From NCBI GenBank assembly GCA_014607495.2, contig CP053175.1, positions 7,316,001 through 7,380,000 on the forward strand: a stretch of 64,000 nt of DNA. The letters run 5' to 3'. Position numbers and translations under genes: made by a program. This stretch comes from Carposina sasakii (lineage: Eukaryota; Arthropoda; Insecta; Lepidoptera; Carposinidae). The notes below the pieces were generated by a model. The model searched no databases and had not been told where the DNA came from. It was given only the letters and a program-made list of their open reading frames with translations. Positions 1 through 10,959 of the stretch are shown here, piece after piece. Within the stretch, counting starts at the first letter, position 1. Each line of letters begins with the position of its first letter.

Positions 1-104
1 TTTGGGTCATTCTTAGTTAAGAGGTAATATGTTGTATGAAGTGACGGCATGGCATTTTTTTAAATATTTCTACTTAATTATATTTTTTTTTTATAGAAAC
101 ATTT

Positions 105-127
105 AAGTTGTAAACGTTTACAAAGTG
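105..127. repeat. 23-bp block with GTAAACGTTTAC palindrome
   Basis: The block AAGTTGTAAACGTTTACAAA plus three bases recurs exactly at 32790-32812, and both copies are followed within 20 bp by TTTTTCTCGAT. The core TGTAAACGTTTACA is a 14-bp palindrome. It lies just inside the left end of the transposon at 3-4081. Its role is unknown. Confidence 0.6.
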
Positions 128-160
128 GCCAGTCAATTTGTTAGTTTTTTCTCGATTTAT

Positions 161-240
161 AGGTGACCAGGGTAGATACTCAGTACAGGGTAGAGACAAG
201 ATGCACAGGGGAGGATACTCTATGGACAGGGAAGAGAGGC
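161..240 (+). promoter_or_regulatory. left subterminal repeat array
   Basis: Four imperfect copies of a CAGGGGAGATAC-like motif lie within 80 bp: CCAGGGTAGATAC (167-179), ACAGGGTAGAGAC (185-197), CACAGGGGAGGATAC (204-218) and GGACAGGGAAGAGAG (224-238). The same motif recurs at the other end of the element (3287-3904). Arrays of this kind near both ends are typical transposase-binding sites; that role is inferred. Confidence 0.65.
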
Positions 241-655
241 AGACATATTAAAAACAGAGTTTTTTAAGAATCAACATTATTATTTTAATTAAATTTTACT
301 TATTAATTATTTATAATCAGACTTTTCATTTCTTTGCAGTCATAGTTTATAAAATTAAATGTTTCTTAAGGCTAGGTACAAAACAAAAAGGTTCTTACTT
401 TTTCTTTCCATCAAAACAAAAATATCTATAACTTTACTAATAATCATATCAATAGTAAATAATGAAATAAAAAGAAACAAAACTTAAGTAACAGTATTAA
501 ACTTTTCTTGTACTTAAAACATAAAAAACATTTTAATTAAAAGGTAATTAGAAATATTAAAATTTTAAAATCCACGTTCAAAGACATCAATAGATTCATT
601 AAATTAATAAAAAATACGTTGCCCCCTCATTTTTAAGTTTGGGGCGGGAAGTTTT

Positions 656-3190
656 TTAAAACTTGATCCCAGGTGATGAAAGAAATATCTTCATCATTAA
701 TTCTAAACTTTTTCCAGTTTCATCAAAGATTTTACAAAATTTTACTTGAAGTTCATCATCTTCTTCAACACCTGTGCACATTGCAACATAACGATATTCT
801 GTTTTCCTATCTTGCAGTTTAACCAGCAGAAAATCACCGTTGCAGAATGTTTCCTTTCCAGATGTTGAGGGCTTTAAATTATCTTTGTGCAGTTTGCTTT
901 TAATACTGGCAGGCACAGAATGCTGTAGTGTTTCTTGAAGCTTCTTCCTGCGTTCTTGAGATGCGAAATTGATTAGTTCATCTTCTGAATCGCTAGCTCC
1001 GTAAATATCATCAACACGTAGACGAGGTTGTGTTCGTGGATAATCCAAAGTACCCAAATGAAAATGACGACATAACTCTGAGTCACAGAAGCAGCTCAAA
1101 CTTTTCATTATCAGGCAATTAGGTATAAAAACGCAACCAGTAACCTGGTGAACCTTTAGTGTGCCTGAAAAAGTCTTTAAACCTTCAGTAGAACCAAATT
1201 TTGCTGTTTTTTCAGTTATGTTTGCATCATCTACGGTAAAAATTTTAATATTCGGGCAGCTTTTCTCAAGGGCTTTAGCTAGGTCATCTATTGATGAATA
1301 TCGGTGCCACTCGCAACTAATCTATCTGCAGTTCTCTTGCACGTACCTCCCACTCCATCAGGAGCTCCCTTACCGTGACCTGCTTCATGAAAATTCCAAG
1401 TGAAATTTTGAAGATTAGAGTAGAAATCTTCTAGCATCGTTGCCAAAACTTTGAACATAATTTTATTACGATATTGGGTGACTGGCCCATCGCTCAAGAA
1501 ATGTAAAGTTGTAACAGTAGCCGGCAGACAGTCCATTATGGGCTGTAAATGCGCCCAAATTGCAGGAGGTGAGTGCGATAAATTTTGTGATAAAGTGCAG
1601 TAACATTGGCTTTTTAGCTCTTGCTCGACATCTTTAGTATAGACTACAACAGTGTGCATACTTATTTGTTGTCTCGATCCTCCGAAATGAAAGGATTGTA
1701 CTTCTTCAGCGTATTTTGTTAGGTAGTTTTCACTGAAATCCACGTGTATAAGAGCTTCTGACTCAGTAAGGGACTCTTTTTTTGTTTTTATAGTTTGATG
1801 TTGGTGCACTATGTTTCGTTCGTGATTCAAAAACTTATCCATCTTTGATTCCAAATCCAAAATCAAGTCCCTTGGTAGAATCTGTAGTGAGCTTTTAACG
1901 CATTTCGTTACAGTTCGAGGTTTTTGAGTTTTTAAATCCACGATATCTTGGCGTACACTTTGCCACTTGCTGTAAAATAGTTGAATAGAGTTATCGAATT
2001 CTTTATAATATAGACCTTTGTTTAAACACATCTTACACTCGCGGGATAAACATTTTTCGTTGAATCTGTTGCAGCAAACTTGGTTTAGAAGGTCCACGTA
2101 ATTCGACACAGATATTATTTTAGCGTTGTGAAGTGATTTCAGCATTAAATCTATATTGCTATGTATAACACACATGCAAGTGTTACGACTGTCACAGCGT
2201 GATTGGACGACCCAAAATGGTCGGAGTTTGCAGAACACTGAATAAGATATTTTAATGTGTGTCTTTTCCAGAAAACGTTTGTGCAAGTTGAATAACGTAT
2301 CTAGCATAACTCGCTTTTGCTTACGCTCGCCCATCTTCGTTATAAAGTCTTTTTTACCTGCACAAAGTCTACTGCTCGAATCATCTTCCATAAATTTAAC
2401 TATGCAGGTTTTCAAATTCTGATTGTGTTTTTTTGAGCTGCGCTTTGTATCCATCAGTTTTAATTTGTTGTCTATTTTAGTCAAAGGTTTTATTTTCAAT
2501 TCTTCCGGTAAAACATTGTATTTTTTTATTATTTTCCCGCTTAACACTCTTCTGAAGACTCTTTTTTCTTGAGCAGTGTCGATATTTGAAAAATTTTCAT
2601 TAAGTTGTTGAGTAATAACTTCACTGAAAAGCAGTTTCTTGTTTATGGTTTCTTTGTCAGCTGCACTTACTGTTGATGTAAGTAAATTTACTTTAGTGTT
2701 GGGTGTGATAATTCGTGGGTTTTTGATCCGTTGTATTTGCTTCTTGTAACGTTGGACTGCAGACTTAAGTTGAGCTATTTCAGCCTCTTGTTTTCTTATT
2801 ATCAGGTTTCTTGCTTTTCTTGCTCGAATTGATTTTTGCTGTGCTGCCTGCGCTCGCCTATTTATATTTTGAGGGGGCTGCGGTGGGTCTTCATTATCTG
2901 AACATGGTGGAGTTTCAGGAGCATTGCTTATATCTTGGAGTGCTAAACGACGTCTACGAATTTTTGCTTTCTCTCTCCAAACTTTTCTAGCCCTCCGCTG
3001 CTCTCTGGGGTCATTTGATTGACTGTCTTAATAACTCCTTTTTCTTTCTTCTTTCATATTTTTCCCTTTCCTTGACTTTTTGTTGAGCGTTCTTATCTTT
3101 GTCATTTTTAATTTTTTGGTATCGTAATCGTTCTGCTATTCTTTTTTTTTCGAGTCGTTCTTCACGCGTCATTTTTTTTCTAGACGCCAT
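656..3190 (-). pseudogene. frameshifted transposase of the 3-4081 element
   Basis: Read on the minus strand, three open segments follow one another in different frames. 3190-3011 is a very basic, Lys/Arg/Glu-rich N-terminus starting at an ATG. 3027-1288 is 580 open codons without a good internal ATG. About 1297-656 is the C-terminus. Joined, they make about 840 codons. The core has a basic coiled region near 2990-2740, a Cys-rich zone (C-M-C-V-I-H-S-N near 2170; C-L-S-R-E-C-K-M-C-L near 2045), D-F-S-E-N-Y near 1735, S-D-G-P-V-T-Q-Y-R-N-K near 1475, and E-A-G-H-G-K-G followed by D-G-V-G-G near 1370. The Asp and Glu residues in these motifs are candidates for a DDE/D catalytic triad. At least two frameshifts (near 3020 and near 1292) break it, so it is probably inactive, unless they are assembly errors. 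The transposase role rests on context (TIRs) and motif layout, not on a close relative I can name. Confidence 0.75.
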
Positions 3191-3286
3191 TTTTTCTGTA
3201 AAAAATCATACTACATTGTAAAGCTAAGATATACATAATACTAAATAAAGAAAAATTTTGAAGTAGGCATGAAAACGCAAACAAAC

Positions 3287-3904
3287 GTATCTCCCCTGGA
3301 CAGTAAGTATCTCCCCTGCCATCAAATGAGGCAGGGGAAATACGCCAGTCGAGATACATTTTCGATTGATATCTAAAATAGCCGTAAAAGTGTTTATCGG
3401 ATGAAATTCACAACCAAACATAACATTGTGTGCACTATTAATAGTGCATATTTAAGTAAATATTAATATTTTAACGAATGACTACTAAATAAAACTTACC
3501 AGAGGAGAGACTCCATTCACTCAACACTTCTACACCCAGCGAGCGGCGTGACTAGAATGACCGTTAAAATGGTTCCGCAGTCGGCTTATGCGCCGCTTGT
3601 TGCTAATTTCACGTTAAACTCTATGCACTCAAGGTCACAACTTCGACCAACTTGCTAAACAAAATTGATTTTTAAACGAAAACAAATAGCCAGGGGACGA
3701 GACACGAAATACGAAGGACAATTTTCATCGTCGATATTATTTATGAAAAATTAGAATGAAAGTAATTTTACTTAGAAGACACTGTGACTAAGTTATTGTT
3801 CTGTATAAATATAACAATGATAAAGTAAATGTAGAATTTTAATGCACTCATTATAACTGGATTACAAATAAAGTCGGGTTGGGGACAGACCAGGGGAGAG
3901 ACTT
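3287..3904. promoter_or_regulatory. right subterminal repeat array
   Basis: At least six copies of the motif seen at 161-240 occur here in both orientations: GTATCTCCCCTG (3288-3299 and 3308-3319), GCAGGGGAAATAC (3331-3343), CCAGAGGAGAGAC (3499-3511), GCCAGGGGACGAGAC (3689-3703) and ACCAGGGGAGAGAC (3889-3902). They lie upstream of the transposase start (3190) and inside the right TIR, so they could both bind transposase and influence its promoter (inference). Confidence 0.65.
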
Positions 3905-4096
3905 TTTTCTTATATTGGAACTTATTGTGACTAAACTACATACGTTTCTGTAATAAATTTGAGTGAGCAAGAAGAAAACACTTAGTTTAAATCAATAAAT
4001 AGGTTAATTTGGAAGTTAGTATGGAAAAAAGTATTTTTTTGTCTTAGCCATTGAAAGTACCTCTTAACTAAGAATAACCCATTTATTTTTTCTTTT

Positions 4097-4165
4097 TAAT
4101 GCAGAGGTCGTGGGTTCGATTCCCACCCGGATGAGGATTTTTTCCATTTCTTTATTAATAATTTT
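4097..4165 (+). repeat. SINE C fragment (tRNA B box and tail)
   Basis: It has a Pol III B-box (GGGTTCGATTCCC) followed by the tail CCATTTCTTTATTAATAATT. The same tail follows the B-box at 27575-27655 and (minus strand) at 29160-29262. The 5' head with the A box is missing. Confidence 0.7.
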
Positions 4166-4315
4166 TCTTTTTACTTAAACACTTTTTAACTATCTGAAAT
4201 TGAGGAGAATTTAAATTATTTATTGCCGTTTATTCAACGATCAAAGGTAGCCAATTAAAGAATAAGTTTGATGCTGTGTTTGATCAAGAAGAAGACAGCT
4301 TTAACTAAGTATAAG

Positions 4316-4713
4316 CTCTATCAGGGTTCGCCCACCACCGGGCCTTACACCTTCCGCTGACCCTCGGATCTGCCGTTTATGGTCACGAACACAAGCCACT
4401 ACACTCGCAACGAGAAGCCTGATCCAAGCACCTAGCATGCAAACATAAGTACATAACTGCTAATCCGAAAATCAATTAAAAATATTAATCAACTTATGTT
4501 TCGCCAATACCCTTGGCATCTTCAGGTTCTAAGGTTAGTTCTAACTAATAAACCAACTATCGGATTAGCAACTATGTAGTTATGTTTGCATGCTAGGTGC
4601 TTGGATCTGGCTTCTCGTTGCGACTGTAGCGGCTTGTATTCGTGACCATGAGCCGGCAGATCCGAGGGTCAGCGGAGGGTGTAGGGCCCGGTAGTGGGCG
4701 TACTCTTGATGGA
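4316..4713. mobile_element. foldback element, family F
   Basis: Two arms of about 140 bp (4318-4460 and 4560-4712) are imperfect inverted copies. The left begins near CGCCCACCACCGGGCC; the right ends GGGCCCGGTAGTGGGCG. The inner ends also pair (ATAACTGCTAATCCGA with TCGGATTAGC), so most of the unit could fold into one hairpin. Related units lie at 9247-9860 and 36590-36915. No coding capacity. Confidence 0.7.
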
Positions 4714-4796
4714 AAATTGAACTTCCGAATAGTAACGCCTGATACAATTAAATAGGTTTAGGCTATACTCAGTTTATAAATATATATATATATATT

Positions 4797-5027
4797 TTTG
4801 TGTTGCCGGCAGAGTAGAGTTTGTACCACCCCTGCCTGCCCGTGAGTATCGTACGAGGCAATTAAGGGTTTCCGGGGGGTGGGTAGCAGCGCCTCCCGTA
4901 CAGGCAACATAGTCCGAAGGTCACCAACCCGCCTGCCCAGCGTGGTGCCTATGAGCAAAACCCCCCTGTAGCAGTAGCCTTGTGGCGTGCCCTGGGGGAG
5001 GCCTACGTCCAGCAGTGGACTATTTCA
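4797..5027 (+). repeat. Y repeat (SINE-like)
   Basis: It runs from a TGCCGGCAGAGTAGAG head to a GGCCTACGTCCAGCAGTGGA tail. Other copies are at 27667-27930, 48397-48656, 49045-49282 and 59580-59735. The tail equals LINE C-terminal coding sequence seen at 60295-60432. Confidence 0.75.
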
Positions 5028-5097
5028 GGTCTGTAAGATCAGCGGTTAAGGCTGTGCGTTGATTTATCAGATTTTCATAAAAAAGCATTTTATATTA

Positions 5098-5290
5098 AAC
5101 TAGTGGATGCCCGCGACTCCGTCCGCGTGGACTGCAGAAAAACTCGTTCTAGTTGACCGAATTGTAAATGTAAACCATTCTCGAACCCGCTTAGACACAC
5201 CCAAAAAAATTCATCAAAATCGGTCCAGTCGTTTAGAAGGAGTTCAATTACAAACACACAAACAGAAGATTTATATACATAAAGATACCT
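5098..5290 (-). repeat. L repeat (Lep1/Helitron-like), 3' end at left
   Basis: It begins ACTAGTGGATGCCCGCGACT. On the minus strand this is the GC-rich 3' end finishing in CTAG, as in Helitron-like Lep1 elements. The rest matches other L copies only loosely. Confidence 0.55.
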
Positions 5291-5642
5291 AGATGTAGGT
5301 ATAGATATCTTATTTAAATCGTCAGCCATTTTGGATCCGACTCAAAAACTAAACTATAAATCAAAACTTGCTCGTCTCTTCAGCTGAAAGCTGAAGCTGA
5401 AACGTATCTGCAAAGTTTTCCCGCTTTTAACGAGTCTTACAAATAGTGTATCTTACTCACTCTGAAGGAGTACGCCGTAAGTGTGACAGAGATAGCTAAC
5501 TAAAGGATTACATCCAATCGAGCGATAAATGAGGCTTAAACATAGAATTGATACCTACCTTCAAAGGAATAAAAATGTGACGAAGAAGAGAACATTTTTA
5601 TCACTTTCTTGAGATTATTAGAAAGACATTGTATACCCGTAG

Positions 5643-5905
5643 TACATACATACATATAATCACGCCTTTATCCCTTACGGGGTAGACAGAGCACCAAGGG
5701 CCGATAGAACCACATGGTGCCACTTCTGACCAATTTTGAGAATATAGTTGAGATGTACAAGTTCGGTTAGTAGTGACAGGTGGTCAGCCCATCGCCTACA
5801 ATACACCAAGACCCTCTTGTGCCTCTACTGAATTATACAATATGCCCAAGAAGAGAAGCAGCTGTAGTATTGTACGTTTTTTTTACACTCCCAGAGCAGC
5901 ATAGA
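5643..5905 (-). repeat. T repeat
   Basis: Minus-strand copy of a dispersed unit that runs from TGCTGCTCTGGGAGTG to GGCGTGATTATATGTATG. It shares its interior with the copies at 9505, 32145, 43970, 54535, 58785 and 60537. Confidence 0.75.
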
Positions 5906-5995
5906 AGAATTCGAAAAACAGTAGGTACCTAACTGAAGAAAAAATATTCGCCACCACAGCCTTAAACCTCTTCAGTTACACCCTATAAGGATATA

Positions 5996-6195
5996 AGGTG
6001 TTTTCAAAATTAATCATTTGCTTTTGACACGAAACTAGGTAAGCAAAAAGAAACAACTTTCACTGTGGAAATTTCGAAATAGTGGAAAAAAATCAGCTGT
6101 TCCATTCATTTCAGTGGAGTAATTATTAAAGATTGATTTCTTTTTACCTACCTAGTTTCGTGTTAAAAGGAAATCACTAATTTTGAAAACAGCCT
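5996..6195. mobile_element. 200-bp MITE with about 60-bp TIRs
   Basis: The left end AGGTGTTTTCAAAATTA and the reverse complement of the right end AGGCTGTTTTCAAAATTA are matched for about 60 bp, including ACACGAAACTAGGTA. There is no reading frame. No clear target duplication was seen. Confidence 0.7.
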
Positions 6196-6289
6196 AATAC
6201 GAGTAGAATAGAACCCATCTTCTTAACCAACTTCAAAAAGAGATGTCATCAAATTAGTTAGTAAATCATAGCAGTAAATATATATAAAA

Positions 6290-6592
6290 AAAAACATAAT
6301 TTAAAAAATCCAAAAACCCGACTGCTTAAAAAAGAACCTAATAATGTACAATGTGAAATATTAGCTTGGCTGTCGGATAATGGATCCCGACTGTTCAGTT
6401 GTTAGTTACGATCATTAGAAAATATTTTATATTCTTCAATAGTATTTATTCTATAATAATATTATAGTATTCTAGACCTAAGTACTTGTCGGACATCTAA
6501 GTACTTGTTTTTTTCTTTTCAGTTTTTTTTATTATGTACATTATTTGGTTCTTTTTTAAGCAGTCGGGTTTTTTGATTTTTTAATAATGTTT
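6290..6592. mobile_element. inverted-repeat element with CCCGACTGC arms
   Basis: Arms of about 60 bp share AACCCGACTGCTTAAAAAAG on opposite strands (left near 6315, right near 6555). Further GCAGTCGGGT copies at 7056 and 7127 suggest that related debris extends to about 7145. Confidence 0.6.
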
Positions 6593-6636
6593 TTTTATTT
6601 TATACTTTTTTGTTATAAGTACCTAGCTACTAATAG

Positions 6637-7145
6637 ATACGCTTCAAGAAACATGCTCGGCAGCAAGAAGTTTTCGTCTTGCTGCTGTCTAAAAACTTAT
6701 ATATGTGAGAATGGTTGTTACGGAACTTTCAATCGATATAGATCCTAAACGGTTAGTCAAATCGAAATGTTGAGAGAAACCTAAAAATGATTTTTAAATA
6801 CCTATTCAACGATACCCCACTCAATAGAGTGTCGACTTTAATTTTTTTTTCATTTTCACACAATGGCGTCCAGTAGTCGCCATATTGGATTTTCACTAAC
6901 GTCATGTCTTTAGTGACACTCGCCGGATTAAAAGGAATCGATTGACTTATGAATCATAAAAATCGGTCAAGGCGTTTGGTCTGTGTAGTACTTCAAAGGA
7001 ACATACAAACATACATACATAGGCTGTTACACACAATACCACTCCTTTACGTCGCGCAGTCGGGTAAAAATATTGAAATGGGTTTGAGATTCTGAAGTCA
7101 ATACTCGAATATCATAACCCTCCTAACGCAGTCGGGTAAAAAAAA
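6637..7145. other. intergenic, degenerate repeat debris
   Basis: No gene is seen. The stretch holds two GCAGTCGGGTAAAA blocks and a stretch resembling the 3' region of LINE or L-type repeats (a cACATACAAACATACATACAT tail near 7005-7022). Confidence 0.4.
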
Positions 7146-7564
7146 ACATCCAAAAACTAGTTGCAATCAGCCGACCGTTAAAGTAGCCCGGTGATTTTAT
7201 AAAATTCATTCCTTTAAATATTTAAACTATGAATCAAAACTTAGTTTCTTTTAGTTGAAGCTGAAATGTTGAAGTTTCAGCAGTTTCAGGAGATACTTTA
7301 ACGAGGCGTCTCGTTTACAGATTGGGGATGACTTTGCGATTCTGTATAATCTATCTATTCAAGATTTTTAACTTTCTACAGGTTTATATATTACTTACTG
7401 CCATTTTCAATACTAGAGATCAACAAGAATCTCGCATTTTTAAATTCCTAATTCGAAATTTTGTAATATTTGTATTTTGTATAAATTTCTCAACATCGGT
7501 TATTGAAATTGGCTGTTTGAGGTAGTGAGGTAAATAGATAAAAAAAATAAAAAAAGATAAAGAG

Positions 7565-7672
7565 GTAGTGGTAGTAACTGGATCACAAAAACGGGAGATC
7601 GAGCCATGTGTCGTACTCTGGGGGAGGCCTACGTCCAGCAGTAGACTGTAATAGGCTGACGACGACGACATG
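7565..7672 (+). repeat. LINE C-terminal remnant, Y-type tail
   Basis: The stretch carries the GGAGGCCTACGTCCAGCAGT tail and (GAC)n end. The upstream part resembles the LINE codons read in full at 60295-60432. Only the last 30 or so codons are left. Confidence 0.5.
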
Positions 7673-7765
7673 TTTATTCAGGGTGTAAATGATATCCAGG
7701 CAATTGATAAGCTGACTTCAGACCATGATTCTATAACTAAAAACACAGATGTTTTCATTTACATC

Positions 7766-8009
7766 CATGAACGTATAAAGAATAACGGACAGAGTGTTGT
7801 GACTACACAGAGTGAAGCATTTATAGTAAGCTAGGAAACGATATTCCATGAAGTAGGGATGTGTATTGACGCGTTATCCACCCTCCATACAAACCATAGT
7901 AAGCTCGGCGCCTACTGGAAAATACGCACACATGCCTAACACACCGCCATTTCGGTGCTTCAATCTGTGCAGTGACAACATTACGTCCGTTGTTCTTTAT
8001 ACGTTCATG
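7766..8009. mobile_element. hAT-type MITE, 8-bp duplication
   Basis: A 244-bp element flanked by a perfect 8-bp direct repeat, TTTACATC (7758-7765 and 8010-8017). It has TIRs of about 50 bp starting CATGAACGTATAAAGAA. A second copy at 62449-62694 is flanked by a different perfect 8-bp repeat. An 8-bp duplication and CA-starting TIRs are hallmarks of hAT transposons; no transposase is present. Confidence 0.9.
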
Positions 8010-8514
8010 TTTACATCTGAGACTAGCGCCTGCCTATCGCACGTCGTCAAGGAGAATTTTGTATTATTTTTTACACTTTTGAAGCTAATCAACAGAAATC
8101 GTGACGGCATCAGCAATGGTTTTGTAAAAATGGAGAATTAAAAAAATGAATACTAAATTGTAATGGATAGACGTAACATCTGAATTGAAATTTGATATAA
8201 TTATCATGTCAACATAAGCTGGGCTTTTATCCTAAAGATAAAAGAAAATTGCCTACTTATTTAATATTCCACTTGAAGTCGCGGATTATTGCTAGTAAAA
8301 TATTTGTATTTTCTGCAGTAATTTCATTAAAAGTCAAATTTTCTATCAAATAACAAGGGATCGACCTTTGTAGAAAAATGTATCCGTAAATTAATAAAAT
8401 CCGTGTTGTCATTGAAACGATTGTACAGTTGGGCACACATGTGTATAAAAAAATTATTCAAAAGTCAATCCAAACAAAATATTAAAAGTATGTAGTACAA
8501 CAATTTATTGCATG

Positions 8515-8740
8515 CTAGGTGTTCGGACTCTTCGAACTAGTTCGCGTTAACGTAAAGCAGCCAACCAATTACATTATGTCGTGATGACGCGTTGTAATAA
8601 AAGTGACATCAATGGCACTACTGGATGGATAGTTTACGGTAAAGAGATCGAGTTCGAAAACAGTCTGTGATCGTGATCATGAGTTGTGAGATTCGAGGGT
8701 AAACGGAGGGTATAAAGCCATAGATGGTATAAGTTTTTTT
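8515..8740. repeat. degenerate F-family remnant
   Basis: It starts with GCATGCTAGGTGTTCGGACT and ends GATTCGAGGGTAAACGGAGG, which are eroded forms of the F arms at 4560-4712 and 36750-36915. Confidence 0.45.
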
Positions 8741-9246
8741 TGTGAATAAAGTTGTCGCTAGAGGTTTAAAGTCTGGCGCTCCTCCTTATAAAAATACTTT
8801 ATGTTAGTTATAATAGACATATATATGTTTTTTTTTCTTTGCGATCATGATCCCTGGCTGGGCTACGTCAAGGAAAGGCTGGAGAACCTAGTTTACATCA
8901 CAATCTAATCACAGATCTCATTGGAACCATAATAAATTAGAAAAATAATACTAATGTAATTTCATTTACCTGGTAAATATTTTCTCTGTACAAAAATGAA
9001 ATACTAGATTTTTTTCTCAAAAATGTTCAGAAAAATATGCTGCACAAATTCTCACTTTACTAATTATTGTTCAAACATACAGCTACGTTAACGAGCAAGT
9101 TAAATAAAATTTGAATATAAACTTAATAATTGTGTTGCTTTTTATTCCTGTTATAATTAAAATTTCGAGAAATCTTATCTTGACGCGTAGGACCACAAGG
9201 AAAACATATTATACTATGTCAAATATCAGTTTATTACACCTATAGG

Positions 9247-9860
9247 CTTGTAGTTTTACGTATTGTTCACTATGTGTGCGCCCACCACCGGGCCCTACAA
9301 CCTCCACTGACCCTCGGATCTGATAACTCATAACCGCGAAAACAAGCACTTGCACTACCTACAATCGCCACGAGAAACCAGACCCGAGCACCTAATCTTG
9401 CATTATCTTGCATACATCGCACTATTTCCGAAATCAAAAACTAGATTAATAATATACATATACATTATATATAATATACATATACATTATATTCTATATT
9501 ATACATTCTATGCTGCTCTGGGAGTGAAAAAAAAACGTATAATACGACAGCTGCTTCTCCTCCCGGGCATACTGTACAAGTCAGTAGAGGGACAAGAGGG
9601 TCTTGGTGTTTTGTAGGCGATGGGCTGACCACCTGTCACTACTAACCGAACTTGTACATCTCAACTATACCCTCAAAATTGGTCAGAAGTAGCACCATGT
9701 TGTTCTATCGGCCCTTGGTGCTCTGCCTACCCCGTAAGGGATAAAGGCGTGATTATATGTATGTATGTATATACATATGTTTTGGCAAAAATCGTGGAAT
9801 CCTCAGGATTATAAAAAATAGTAAACCACTAATTATTATGAAACTCTAAAACGTATTGCT
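9247..9860. mobile_element. F-family element split by a T repeat
   Basis: The left part (CACTATGTGTGCGCCCACCA onward) and the right part (TTTTGGCAAAA to AACTCTAAAAC) align in order with the inverse of the uninterrupted copy at 36590-36915. The material between, about 9435-9776, includes an AT microsatellite and the T repeat. Confidence 0.65.
9505..9776 (+). repeat. T repeat inserted in an F element
   Basis: Full T unit, TATGCTGCTCTGGGAGTG to GGCGTGATTATATGTATGTA. It is younger than the F element it splits. Confidence 0.75.
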
Positions 9861-10288
9861 ATTCAGTAATAAAAGAGTTTTAGCGTGTAATACTAGGGGT
9901 TAAGCGAAGTGATATGAAAATAGCTAAATAACTAAATAATAAATAACTAAAAAATAAAATAGCTAGCTATGAAGAACCTATATATAAAAATTAAGACTCG
10001 AAATAGATTATTTTTTAATATTGTATAAGATCTTTAGAATCAGTAGTTTTGAAATCTCCTAGATTATTATAATATCGTTTTTCTTTAAGGACTTTAGTTA
10101 TCGATAGTACCTACTTATCTACGGGTATAATATTTTAATATTAATTTCCGATTTAGATGAAACAAATATATTTTCATTTGCATTTCCCTACTTTGAAGTA
10201 ATAATTAGATTTATGTAAATAGCCAGTTTGATACGAATTCGGTGTAAAAGAATTACTACACATCTATACGAGTATCTGTGTGTGTAAT

Positions 10289-10651
10289 ATACAGGATGTT
10301 TTTTAGTTGCCACCCTTAACGAAGGGTACGTACTCTATACATCAAATATAATAAGTTTATGCCAAAAAAAAAATCCTGGGAAACGATGTAATATTTTTTT
10401 TTAATTTCTTGATAGGGCAAAATTTATAGTGTCTAGTGTTTATGCAAATTTTTTCATAGACAGATATTTATAATTTTTCGTGAAAAAATCTTGATTTATG
10501 CAGAAAAACGCAGTCTATTTACTCAACTTTGGACCCTAATATTTTGGAAACCAGACACTTCCCAGGTACGCTTCCATGGAGAAAAATGATCGTGATGATG
10601 AGGAGATTCCATAGTTTACGGGAACGTTGACGACCAAAAAACATTCTGTAT
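10289..10651 (-). mobile_element. M1 MITE
   Basis: The ends are ATACAGGATG and CATTCTGTAT (imperfect TIR). The interior shares TTTGGACCCTAATATTTTGG and the GTACGTACTC/CATCAAATA block with eight other copies. No coding capacity. Confidence 0.75.
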
Positions 10652-10830
10652 AGTCCCGGACAGAAAACAAAAATTTTGCTTAACGCTTGTTAATAGTCGA
10701 TATGCCTGTCTATTGCTTAGTCCCTATGATACAAGAACTTATGGATCTTGGAGTGGGTCAGATATATTGTATAATGTATAAATATTTATTTATTTATCAC
10801 ATTACAATCATGAAACCCTTGTATATCACC

Positions 10831-10909
10831 GACATAGACACCAGCGACAACAATACCAAGCATAATTTTTTTTTTAATGCTTGGTATAGTTGTCGCTAGT
10901 GTCTATGTC
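10831..10909. repeat. 32-bp near-perfect hairpin
   Basis: Positions 10831-10862 pair with 10878-10909 with two mismatches, around a 15-nt T-rich loop. The arm begins GACATAGACAC. It lies in otherwise unassigned sequence. It may be a snap-back transposon remnant, or a transcribed hairpin if expressed. Confidence 0.85.
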
Positions 10910-10959
10910 TACTTTACTAAATTAACCATGTCTATAAAACCTATACCTACATACGAGTA

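Larger units (their letters stand above)
3..4081 (-). mobile_element. TIR DNA transposon with uncharacterised transposase
   Basis: The two ends are inverted repeats of 24 bp (3-26 and 4058-4081) that differ at one base; both read TGGGTYATTCTTAGTTAAGA inward. The element is about 4.08 kb and encodes one transposase-like gene on the minus strand. Because only two bases precede the left end, the target duplication cannot be read. The non-coding flanks carry repeated CAGGGGAGATAC-like motifs, which are likely transposase-binding sites. The superfamily is not assigned: the D-F-S-E-N-Y / S-D-G / H-G-K-G motif set is one I recognise from many uncharacterised invertebrate proteins. The near-identical TIRs suggest a fairly recent insertion, but the gene is frameshifted. 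Confidence 0.85.

Noticed and set aside
3224..3421. Small minus-strand protein upstream of the transposase.
   Set aside because: The frame crosses the subterminal repeats and has no recognisable domain.
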